A stretch of DNA of 64,000 nt from Symbiodinium kawagutii (taxonomy: Eukaryota; Sar; Dinophyceae; Suessiales; Symbiodiniaceae), in NCBI GenBank assembly GCA_009767595.1, contig VSDK01017448.1:182118-246117 (forward strand), written 5' to 3'. Positions 55,775 through 64,000 of this stretch are shown here, piece by piece; the first letter of the stretch is position 1; every line of letters begins with the position of its first letter. The position numbers and the translations under genes were made by a program. The notes below the pieces were generated by a model that searched no databases, was not told the DNA's origin, and saw only the letters and a program-made list of their open reading frames with translations.

Positions 55775-56611
55775 ATGCAACCTTTGCAACTGGCTACGTG
55801 GAATGTTCATGGCAAACCCATCGAACACATTGTTGAGGTGCTGGCCGACCAACGAATTAGCTTTGATGTTCTTGCCTTGCAGGAAGTTGGGGCCCTTCCC
55901 CAAGGGACAGCCTCAGACCCCTGCATTTTGGACGCTGCCAACTTTCCAGTGGCCCTTCGTAATGACCTCTCCGACTACTGGATCCTTGGCACCAATGATC
56001 TTCAGAGTCACCTGGGCCAAGCCCTTCTTCTGGACAAGACCCTGTTCTCAGCCGTGCTCAAAACACATCATGGTCGCCGATGCTTAGGCACAAAGGTGGC
56101 GCTCACATCGGGAGGCTTCCTCTGGATTCTGGGCGTCCATCTCCCCCACCATGCGAATGATATGGATGCTTATGTGACCGCCGTGCGCGAGCTCCATGCC
56201 TTCATAGACAAAGTTCATGGCGCCCCCTTCCTCATCGCAGGTGACTGGAATTCCCAGCCTGGCATGGCCAACATGGACCAAAGGGCTCTTGAAATATCCT
56301 GTCTTGCAGCTGAGGTAGGCCTGCACATAGCAATGCCCACAGAGCCAACATGGCACGACCGGGTCTACGACTTCTTCCTCGTGTCCCCGCTCCTGGCTGC
56401 AAGATCCACATCAATTGAAGAGTCCCCGCCCCACCTTATCGCACCACTCCGTGATGTCCTCCCGTCTGACCACCACCTTGTGGCCTGGACCATTCGAATG
56501 AGGAGCAAGCCGAAGCAACGGGCGAAGCACCTACTTTCGCACCGGCAAGTGGGCTGCCAATCCCGACACCTACATGGCATACACTACTTTCTCCGGGACC
56601 CCATGGGATAA
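55775..56611 (+). CDS. LINE endonuclease (APE-type) domain
   Basis: Nicks target DNA to prime reverse transcription. Motifs in order: LATWNVHG (Asn), VLALQEVG (catalytic Glu), GDWNSQP (Asp, Asn) and SDHHLVAW (Asp-His). The frame is the same as ORF1 and is open from directly after the ORF1 stop, so translation could start upstream of the ATG at 55775. It ends at 56611 in a frame different from that of the reverse transcriptase. Confidence 0.85.
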   Translation: MQPLQLATWNVHGKPIEHIVEVLADQRISFDVLALQEVGALPQGTASDPCILDAANFPVALRNDLSDYWILGTNDLQSHLGQALLLDKTLFSAVLKTHHGRRCLGTKVALTSGGFLWILGVHLPHHANDMDAYVTAVRELHAFIDKVHGAPFLIAGDWNSQPGMANMDQRALEISCLAAEVGLHIAMPTEPTWHDRVYDFFLVSPLLAARSTSIEESPPHLIAPLRDVLPSDHHLVAWTIRMRSKPKQRAKHLLSHRQVGCQSRHLHGIHYFLRDPMG

Positions 56612-59594
56612 CCTTTGCTACTTGGCCTCCTGCACCCAGCGACCACGATTGAGCAAGAAGTATGTGGACTGCCCGGACTTGAAACGCATTTGCCAGTTCC
56701 GCAACAACACCATTGATCCAGACCTTCGTGCTTCTCTTTCCCGACAAATTCTGCGAGAGAGGCGGGCTGCAAAACACCAATGGGCAGTTGACATCCAAAC
56801 GGCTGCAACCGCAGGAGATGCATCCAGCATTGCTTTCCTCAGATCCCGAAAGAAACCATGCTCCAACTGGAACTCCCTTATTGCCAAACATGGCGGAGAT
56901 CGTGCCACTGCTGCTGACGCTGTTCGTGCCCACTTCACTCAAGTCTTTGCGAGAACTCCAGCTGCACAAAGAGACGAAGAGTGCGCAGAGTACTTTGAGA
57001 TCCTGGCGTCTCGCAAGGTGCTGTACGAGCCGATGGCGATTGAGTTAGCGGAGCTCCAAACAGCTTTGGGCCGACTCAAGCTGGGCAAGACTTCCGGCGC
57101 CTCTGGCATGTCCAATGAATTTCTTCTGGCTTTGGCACAACATACTGATGGCGCACAGCTCCTCCTACAAGCCCTGAATCGCATGTTCTTGGACGGTGTC
57201 TTCCACGCCGACTTGACTCGAGGGATCGGGTGCCTCATTCCGAAAACTTCCCGCCCGGAGCTCGCCAGTGACATCCGACCCATTCTCCTCTTGGAAGTTC
57301 TGCAGAAAGTTTTCGCATCCATCCTGATGACTCGGCTCAGACCGCTTTGGGGGCCTTTGCTTGCTCAAGTTGGTGGCGTTCCAGGTGGCCAAGCCATTGA
57401 AGCACTTTTTGCTGCCCACGGCATGTTGAACGTGACGCAAGCCACCGAACAGCCACACGTGTTCATCAAAATGGATTTGAAGGGGGCCTTCGACAACCTC
57501 AAACATGCCAGTGTGGGACAATATTTGGTGTCTTTGCCACAGGCCGCGGCTTGGGAGGCAGAACGTCTCCTTCAGCTTCTCACTCTGCAGCGACTGGACT
57601 TCCATTTCATGCAGGAAACCTGGGCCACACACAGCACAACAGGCACTCCGCAGGGTGGCTGCCACTCTGCAGGCCTCTTTGCGCGGACTTTGGACTTCTT
57701 CCTAGCCACGCTGATCGAGACCTGGAATGCCACGGGGCACCGCCCGCCTTTTGACCCTTTGTGGCTTCTACTCTACGTGGATGACATCATGCTCTGTTTC
57801 AAAAGCTTGGGGCAAGCCTCTACCCTACTGCCTTCCTTTTTAGATATGCTGCACACCATCGGCATGACAGTGAACTTCTCCAAGAGTTGCCTTGTGGTCA
57901 ACGCTGCGCTCCTCCATGTAGAGAAGGATAGGTGCTCAAGCCCAGTGCTTCGCCAATTCCAGTGGTGCGAGCAGACTACTTACCTCAACCGCCCTTTTGG
58001 CTTCGGAGTCACGGTGGAAACTTTGTGCCAGCAAGTGGTTCAAAAAGTTTTTGCTGCTTGGGGAAGCCTCAAGTCCATCATTGGACATTGCCATTGGAAC
58101 AACCCCCATAGAACTGAGTTCCTTTTGACCAGCTACGTCGGATCCGTTTTCCTGTGGCTCGCACCCATCTTGTACCCATACACTACTGTCCTCCGGAGAA
58201 TCCATGTAGTCCAAACCACCATCATGGTTGATGCATTGGGGCTCTACATCCCAGAGATTTGCCAAGAAGAAGCCTTCCAACTNNNNNNNNNNNNNNNNNN
58301 NNNNNNNNNNNNNNNNNNNNNNNNNNNNNNNNNNNNNNNNNNNNNNNNNNNNNNNNNNNNNNNNNNNNNNNNNNNNNNNNNNNNNNNNNNNNNNNNNNNN
58401 NNNNNNNNNNNNNNNNNNNNNNNNNNNNNNNNNNNNNNNNNNNNNNNNNNNNNNNNNNNNNNNNNNNNNNNNNNNNNNNNNNNNNNNNNNNNNNNNNNNN
58501 NNNNNNNNNNNNNNNNNNNNNNNNNNNNNNNNNNNNNNNNNNNNNNNNNNNNNNNNNNNNNNNNNNNNNNNNNNNNNNNNNNNNNNNNNNNNNNNNNNNN
58601 NNNNNNNNNNNNNNNNNNNNNNNNNNNNNNNNNNNNNNNNNNNNNNNNNNNNNNNNNNNNNNNNNNNNNNNNNNNNNNNNNNNNNNNNNNNNNNNNNNNN
58701 NNNNNNNNNNNNNNNNNNNNNNNNNNNNNNNNNNNNNNNNNNNNNNNNNNNNNNNNNNNNNNNNNNNNNNNNNNNNNNNNNNNNNNNNNNNNNNNNNNNN
58801 NNNNNNNNNNNNNNNNNNNNNNNNNNNNNNNNNNNNNNNNNNNNNNNNNNNNNNNNNNNNNNNNNNNNNNNNNNNNNNNNNNNNNNNNNNNNNNNNNNNN
58901 NNNNNNNNNNNNNNNNNNNNNNNNNNNNNNNNNNNNNNNNNNNNNNNNNNNNNNNNNNNNNNNNNNNNNNNNNNNNNNNNNNNNNNGCCTCGAAGGTCTT
59001 GCGCGGCCTGGCCCGTGGAACACTTTACATGCATTGCTTGCAAAATTTTGGGCTACTCATGGCCTCGAAGGAGACTATCTGATGAGCGCCCTGGACCGTG
59101 ACTCATGGAAAACGCTCGAGTCACACTTTCTTGCTTGGTTACTCCCGGCTGAGCACACTCACAATGTGGAGTTCCTGCCCTGTGCTCCATATTCTTCGCC
59201 AGCTCTTCTGCTACGATCGCATGTAAAGTGGGTTAGAACTTGTTTCGTCCGACTTAGACAGATGGACACAACCCTCTTCCACCTCACCGTGGCATGGCTG
59301 GATGAAGTCGAAGGTTTTTGTTCTTGGAGTGGCCACTACGAACAGCCTTCAGCATATCTTGCTTTCAATGCGGGGATTCAACAATGTCTACAGCACCTGG
59401 CAATGCTGTATCAACCATACATCCTTCAACTCGCTGTGGTCGACCGGAATGACTGGGACATGATACATGCGCACCGTGAATCTTTGCACCATGTTTTCCG
59501 GAATTGTCCTTGTGGCTCCTGGGTGCAGCTTTTCCCTCTTTCTAAGAAAGAGTTGAGACACAGAGCACTGCAATATTGTCTTGTCTGCCTCTAA
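56502..59594 (+). CDS. LINE reverse transcriptase (gap-containing)
   Basis: RNA-templated DNA polymerase of the element. Open from 56502 (first ATG 56574) and overlapping the endonuclease frame by 110 bp. Fingers/palm motifs: GIGCLIPK, SDIRPILLLEVLQKVFAS, motif A KMDLKGAFDN, motif B TPQGGCHSAG and motif C LLLYVDDIML with the YVDD catalytic pair. The thumb and part of the C-terminal region are lost in the N gap (58283-58986). The C-terminus resumes to TAA-like stop at 59592-59594, with a Cys/His-containing end (FRNCPCGSW). Clade not assigned. Confidence 0.85.
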   Translation, partial: GASRSNGRSTYFRTGKWAANPDTYMAYTTFSGTPWDNLCYLASCTQRPRLSKKYVDCPDLKRICQFRNNTIDPDLRASLSRQILRERRAAKHQWAVDIQTAATAGDASSIAFLRSRKKPCSNWNSLIAKHGGDRATAADAVRAHFTQVFARTPAAQRDEECAEYFEILASRKVLYEPMAIELAELQTALGRLKLGKTSGASGMSNEFLLALAQHTDGAQLLLQALNRMFLDGVFHADLTRGIGCLIPKTSRPELASDIRPILLLEVLQKVFASILMTRLRPLWGPLLAQVGGVPGGQAIEALFAAHGMLNVTQATEQPHVFIKMDLKGAFDNLKHASVGQYLVSLPQAAAWEAERLLQLLTLQRLDFHFMQETWATHSTTGTPQGGCHSAGLFARTLDFFLATLIETWNATGHRPPFDPLWLLLYVDDIMLCFKSLGQASTLLPSFLDMLHTIGMTVNFSKSCLVVNAALLHVEKDRCSSPVLRQFQWCEQTTYLNRPFGFGVTVETLCQQVVQKVFAAWGSLKSIIGHCHWNNPHRTEFLLTSYVGSVFLWLAPILYPYTTVLRRIHVVQTTIMVDALGLYIPEICQEEAFQXXXXXXXXXXXXXXXXXXXXXXXXXXXXXXXXXXXXXXXXXXXXXXXXXXXXXXXXXXXXXXXXXXXXXXXXXXXXXXXXXXXXXXXXXXXXXXXXXXXXXXXXXXXXXXXXXXXXXXXXXXXXXXXXXXXXXXXXXXXXXXXXXXXXXXXXXXXXXXXXXXXXXXXXXXXXXXXXXXXXXXXXXXXXXXXXXXXXXXXXXXXXXXXXXXXXXXXXXXXXXXXXXXXXXXXXXXXXLEGLARPGPWNTLHALLAKFWATHGLEGDYLMSALDRDSWKTLESHFLAWLLPAEHTHNVEFLPCAPYSSPALLLRSHVKWVRTCFVRLRQMDTTLFHLTVAWLDEVEGFCSWSGHYEQPSAYLAFNAGIQQCLQHLAMLYQPYILQLAVVDRNDWDMIHAHRESLHHVFRNCPCGSWVQLFPLSKKELRHRALQYCLVCL
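58283..58986. other. Assembly gap (704 N)
   Basis: Run of N inside the LINE reverse transcriptase ORF. The reading frame happens to be preserved across the gap, but its true size is unknown. Confidence 0.99.
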
Positions 59595-59660
59595 TGGATA
59601 CCAACAATACGTTCGGTATAGGGCAAATCCGTGGGAAGCCCGGGCAAAAAAAAAGTCCAG

Positions 59661-62035
59661 CGTAGGAGTCCTCCATGTTTTTTGTTTTGCTCGATCAAGT
59701 CTCCCATCAGCATTCAAAGAATGATGCGCGCTTGCGACAGATGGCCTCATCACTCATGGACTGCGCTTGGAAAGCTAGGACTAACAGCGGCGAACATGCC
59801 AAAATGAAGAGTGGCCACCGCAAAAGTGAAGGCAGCCTGGACACCCCCCTGCATCGTAACAAAGACAGGCAAAGATGATTGTGTAGACATGTTTGGACGA
59901 ACAGAAGCAGGTACAATGCAGGTAGATAGATATTCTTTAGATAGTTCGATGGCATTCGATAGCTAGATAATGCTAGGTAGCTAGGCAGAAAAACAGACAG
60001 AAATGAAGTTAGATGGGCGACTCGATCGGAGAAAGCAAATGCTAGCAAAATCGAATAGGTCATAAAAGAATAGGTGAATAGATAGATCGATTCGGATAGC
60101 AGTGAGTCACGCACCCTTCCATGCCTCAAACATAATTATGGTGACTTGATCCATGCAATAGCAGGCCTCAGACAGGCAGACAGGCATTGATAGCGATGGA
60201 GAGAGAGAGAGAGAGAGAGACAGGCATTGATGCAGCTTCTGGGTGCCTTACCACTGACCTCCAACCCAGTTCATGCCGTGGTTGCTGGCAGATGGTACGA
60301 ATATTTGTGTCCATGGCTGGGTCAAGGTCCAGATGATCTCAAATGCAAATATTCTGACATCCTGTGATGCTGTCACCTCACCCGAGCTTCGCGGTTTCCA
60401 AATTGGCAAGGGTATGGCATGGCCGGCTTTGCCAGCCATATGCTGGTTAGCCAGTCACGTTGATGCCCGATTCTTTTTTATAAGAACTCTTGAGCACTTC
60501 CAAACGGAACAAGACGTAGGCATATGCACAAATCTTGGACATCCTGTCTCAAGATATCTTGAGATGACTCGAAAAAAAGATGCACCTTCAAGAATATTAA
60601 CTGCAACAAGAATACATGGCCTGTATATGTTATTCATTCATTTGTATGTGTCTTTCTTTTGTTATTTATTTGCAGTAGTTATAACTCTATTTGTCGTTTG
60701 TTTACGATATGATTAGCTGCGAAGAACGTGTAGTGTTCCTACAGAGTGGAAGTGTCAAGAGTCGTGCTCATTGATGTCGAGACTCCCTTCCACCGCCACG
60801 ATCTTCGAACCCAGCAGCCCTTGGCAGTACGGAATGATTTTCTCCTTTTTATGAAGACACTTTGTGCCAAAACTCGTCTTCGGGGTGTATAAGCCGGGCC
60901 TTTTGACGATCGTTGTAATAATTCGTAGTCCCGCTCAAATCCAGTGCAAATTGATATGTTTTTCACGGTGTTTTGTATGGTTGGAGATCATAGCCATTGC
61001 AGTCGGCTGACACGCAGCCATACGCAGCCTGCGACTACCAGATTCTATCTCAGGCTCTATGTTGTTGATATCGCCCTCTATGTTTTTGATGGTCAACTAA
61101 TCAGGTCGTGATGCGACGGCATTTGCAATACAAAACATTAAACATAGCAATGATATCGGAACTTTCTGTAACACGTAGAAGAGCCGCCATATTTTGGCAA
61201 TTGAACTGAACATGGCATTTAAATGCGGAAATCTGCCCGGCTCAACATTGTGAGTAGGTTCTCTAGACTCCGTACTGACCCAGCGTGCCAACCCTGAAAC
61301 TAACAATTCTTCTGTCCAGGCCGTCAAACTTCATCAAACTTCCCTATCTTTGAAACCTTGCCCTTTTAAGGGCTGATGTTTTTACTAGACATGCAGCGCT
61401 GTGGGTTCACCTCAAACTCAAAGACCTCATGGCAACGCTGGCAATTCGATTGTTATTTTGCCATACGGGCGATGAAGGATTGATACTGACACCTCATGAC
61501 ATATGTCATCACCTCTCACTTTTAGACATTTTAAGACCAACATCCTCCAAATTGGCTTCGACATGATTGTCAACCACTGCCAACCACCCAGGTCTGGTTT
61601 CATCATTTGAGCCTGTGGCTGCGAATCAACTCCACTTGTCAGATTCAGGGCTCGAATCCTCCAATCTCCCCGGGGTCCCAAAACGATCATGGCATCGATG
61701 GAAAGAAAGTTCGAGAGCTGCAGACACATCTGGACCCAGGAGCTCAGGTGTCTGTAGCTTCCAGTCGCACCAAGGGCTGCAGAAATTTATGCTAAGCTGG
61801 CAATGAAATTGTTCAATTGCCAGACGTACCACACGGTACAAGAGATCTGTGGTGGTGAGAGTCAGTCAGATCTAATTCGGCGGTTAGAGGTACTTTCAGC
61901 GTGCAATTTTATTCGATTAAATTCGATCTAATTAATCATCTTAAGAGCGTTTCTACGCTTGAAAGTGTTTGCAATGAAACGCTTGAAAGTGCCACCTATG
62001 ACGAGAAGACCGATTTTTTTTTGACCTAAGCGATT
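59661..62035. other. Unassigned stretch with one possible minus-strand exon
   Basis: TAGA-type short repeats at 59920-60080 and a GA array at 60195-60220. A minus-strand frame at 60248-60439 (ASQDVRIFAFEIIWTLTQPW, IFVPSASNHGMNWVGGQ) loosely recalls a discoidin-type beta-sandwich, but the plus strand is open too; I give it about 0.3. Nothing else is supported. Confidence 0.35.
60180..60231. repeat. GA-repeat element flanked by 12-bp direct repeats
   Basis: ACAGGCATTGAT at 60180-60191 and 60220-60231 enclose a 28-bp AGCGATGGAGAGAGAG-type block, the third relative of the seed at 2533 and 49570. The arrangement looks like a tiny insertion with target-site duplication. Confidence 0.6.
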
Positions 62036-62046
62036 TTGGCAGCACC

Positions 62047-62700
62047 TGCGCTAGACTTTAATTTGGGTCAACCTCACAACCATGACTTTGTCGAGGAATG
62101 GGAGTTGGTCATGCTGGCTGTGCCTTGCAGATTTGTGAAGCATAGCAGTGTCACGTGTGACATTTCTTGCATTAGCAGGAGTCGTCTTGGGTGGGGGTCG
62201 TGGCCCGGCGCTGGGTTGCTGCTTGGCTGCCTCCGAAGCGAGAGAAAGCTTCACTTCGCTGAGGCAGCCATTCTGGGCATAAGGATCAGTCTGTACAGCC
62301 AGACATATCTGCAAGCTGATGGCTTTGCAGTTGCCAAAACGAAAAATAGGCTGTGCTACAAAGCCATGCTGTGGGCCCACATGTCTAGAGTTCCGAAGTA
62401 TGCGCATGGCAGATATGACGCATGTAAGCATCCATATCGCAGGTGAGCATACATAAATGGAGTTTATTCATCATATTTGTGTGAGAATGCGTTCATGAAG
62501 ATATGTAGACATTGCAGACAGAAATTCATGCAGACATTCAAAGCCACAAGTGGTGCAGTCAGCCCTTTGAACTGCGGAGACCAGCGCACCAATGCTCGAC
62601 TTGTGCGCCTTACAAGGACCAGGAGATGTGCCCAAGTGAACTCCAGAAGGCCTTCGACATTGCAGCGCTTGGAACATCTTGGCATATCTTGCATGTATTT
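62047..62700 (+). CDS. Candidate exons, unknown protein
   Basis: Two plus-strand stretches: 62047-62125 (LDFNLGQPHNHDFVEEWELV) and 62552-62690 (HQCSTCAPYKDQEMCPSELQ, KAFDIAALG). They may be upstream exons of the channel gene or another protein. A minus-strand frame at 62145-62285 (LSLASEAAKQQPSAGPRPPP) competes with the interval between them. Confidence 0.3.
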
Positions 62701-62762
62701 GCATGTCACATCTAGTGTTTTGTAAGTTTTCTTTTCCTGCCTTTTCTGCTGCATCGTGCGTA

Positions 62763-64000
62763 GCAAATGAAGATCAGCGTCAGATTCGGTTCATGCTGTT
62801 CTCAAGCATTCGGTTCAAAGCTGGGCCGTCTTCCAAAGTTCCCTGGCGACTAATGGCTGGGTCGGATGGCACGGGAGAAGTAGATCATGAGGTCTCAAGG
62901 TGGAAAACTTTCTACCTTGATGGCCACCACTGGTACTATGATGACAGCAGAAAGTTGCAAGAAGAAGCCACGCCATGGTGGCCTCCAAATGAGAAAACCT
63001 TCAATCTGATGTTCTTCAAGCACTTGTTTGATCACATGGCGAAGACTTCAGGCTCATCGCAGGTTTCCGTCGTGGCTCTCCGAAACATGTCTGCCAGGAT
63101 CATGGAGATTATGCAGCTGGGAGATCCCATGAGAGTAGACTTTTTCGGAGACTTGTGCACGCATAGGAAGCGTACCTGGAATGACATGTGCAGATCGCTC
63201 TTAGATGTCGGACATCTTCGGGTGCGCCTGACTCCTACAGAGCGTATATTTGTTACGCTGGAGGTTGAGGATAGCAGTTTCATCGCAAAAGTATGGTTTT
63301 ACATTGTCATGACCGTGACCATTGCAAACGTTAGCGTCTTCATTTGGCCCCAGCTGCTTGCGCATGCCATCTCTGCTGTTGGTATGAGTAGTCGCACAGA
63401 TGAATGGAGCCTCTATTTCAAGAATGCTTGCATGGCTGCACCGTGGCGGAAAAGTAAGCACCCACACGTTTTGGAATGCAGTAATGATCTTGCCCGGGTC
63501 ATGTATCACTTCTTGGACAGCTTTCTCACTTTGCTCGGAATGGGCCTCTTCCGTAGATATCTTGGAACTCATTGTTGGAGTGGAGTTGCTTGAAAACCTT
63601 GAAAGGGGATTTGATTTCCTTGGTAGCTGCTGACACAAATCTCCACAAAATTTCTCTTGGGCCTTACAGTTGCACTGCTTTTGCGAAGTTTTTCTGCAAA
63701 ATCCAAAGTTTCAAACTTTTTAATTTTGTTCCAAAGTTTGTCCAAAGTTTGTTTGGGCAGTGCGTAAGGCTGTTTTTGTTTGCTGAGGTGTTCACATCCG
63801 ACTACTTGCTGAAGATGGTGTGTGCTCCTTTTGTACGTCTTGAGGTGGTGGAACCAAGCATTGAATACTTCGATATTCACAGCTGGACTGATCGACCTAT
63901 GTCAAGATTCCAGCGCTTCGTCCATTCTTTCAAGCAATCAAGTAATGTCATTGATCTCTTGGCTGTCCTTCCATGGTGGTGTGATTTGATGCCGCTCGGA
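62763..64000 (+). CDS. Voltage-gated cation (Kv-like) channel, 5' part, truncated by window end
   Basis: Plasma-membrane ion channel. The first exon (about 62763 to somewhere before 63593) has a cytoplasmic N-terminus (WKTFYLDGHHWYYDDSRKLQ, FDHMAKTSGSSQVSVVALRN) and then S1: DSSFIAKVWFYIVMTVTIAN then VSVFIW. The exon from 63761 to the window end gives S2 (LFLFAEVFTSDYLLKM, with the conserved acidic residues before and within the helix) and the start of S3 (SSNVIDLLAVLPWW, with the S3 Asp). S4, pore and cytoplasmic domains lie beyond 64000, so ion selectivity is not shown. The donor of the first exon is not fixed; the S1-S2 loop may include residues up to FLDSFLTLL. The N-terminus is not a recognisable T1 domain. 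Confidence 0.75.

Larger units (their letters stand above)
54281..59652 (+). mobile_element. Non-LTR retrotransposon (LINE), apparently full length, with target-site duplication
   Basis: Copies itself by target-primed reverse transcription. Flanked by the 8-bp duplication AAGTCCAG (54273-54280 and 59653-59660). The 5' end is three spliced-leader relics; then ORF1, an apurinic-type endonuclease and a reverse transcriptase; a 3' hairpin-prone segment (GGGCAAATCCGTGGGAAGCC) and a nine-A tail end it. A 704-N gap falls in the reverse transcriptase ORF. A frame change between endonuclease and reverse transcriptase suggests this copy is inactive unless frameshifting is programmed. Confidence 0.9.

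Noticed and set aside
1-64000. CRISPR arrays, operons, ribosome-binding sites, tRNA or rRNA genes
   Set aside because: The tandem repeats lack CRISPR repeat-spacer layout, the genome is eukaryotic, and I found no cloverleaf with proper A and B boxes and no rRNA-like sequence.

Overview
The window looks like nuclear DNA of a photosynthetic dinoflagellate, most likely a Symbiodiniaceae/Suessiales relative (an inference from gene style; no rRNA is present). The evidence is: (i) genes cut into many 25-150 bp exons whose introns start with GT, GC or GA in roughly equal numbers and end AG, usually followed by G; (ii) relics of the dinoflagellate spliced leader at the 5' end of a retrotransposon; (iii) a plastid presequence of the peridinin-plastid kind; (iv) dinoflagellate-type ankyrin, cold-shock/glycine-rich, JmjC and ion-channel genes; (v) abundant microsatellites. 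Because exons are so short, most real coding sequence is invisible to a simple ORF search. I rebuilt genes by joining reading frames across phase-compatible junctions, so junctions are predictions.

Layout, plus strand unless stated. 185-6048: GT5 starch/glycogen synthase, about 17 exons, 5' end outside the window. 6049-9256: unassigned, with candidate exons. 9257-11315: ribosomal protein eL22. 11316-14450: mostly featureless or repetitive. 14450-20239: three unrecognised multi-exon genes, ending with stops at 16673, 18429 and 20239. 21336-21809: candidate exons. 22344-24379: JmjC/cupin protein with an EF-hand. 24741-27646: SEX4/laforin-like glucan phosphatase. 29023-30636: J-domain protein with Cys/His repeats, containing an assembly gap. 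31718-33500: unrecognised exons. 34201-34745: EF-hand protein. 35214-38806: ankyrin-repeat gene interrupted by a 602-bp hairpin-rich insertion between 18-bp direct repeats. 39239-40343: possible minus-strand gene. 40510-44878: double cold-shock-domain glycine-rich protein whose first placed intron is almost all microsatellite. 45294-47843: unrecognised exons. 48310-49035: plastid-targeted protein of unknown function. 49723-53274: unrecognised exons. 53564-53754: minus-strand exon. 54281-59652: a full-length non-LTR retrotransposon with target-site duplication, spliced-leader relics and a 704-bp gap. 59660-62000: no gene I can support. 62036-62690: candidate exons. 62763-64000: 5' part of a voltage-gated cation channel, truncated by the window end.

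Functionally, the clearest theme is storage polysaccharide. A starch synthase that builds glucan and a dual-specificity glucan phosphatase that removes phosphate from it lie about 19 kb apart on the same strand. Other genes are housekeeping (eL22), RNA binding (cold shock), calcium sensing (EF-hands), chaperone recruitment (J domain) and membrane excitability. The most unusual structures are the spliced-leader-headed LINE, the structured insertion in the ankyrin gene, and a short GA-repeat motif that recurs with flanking direct repeats.
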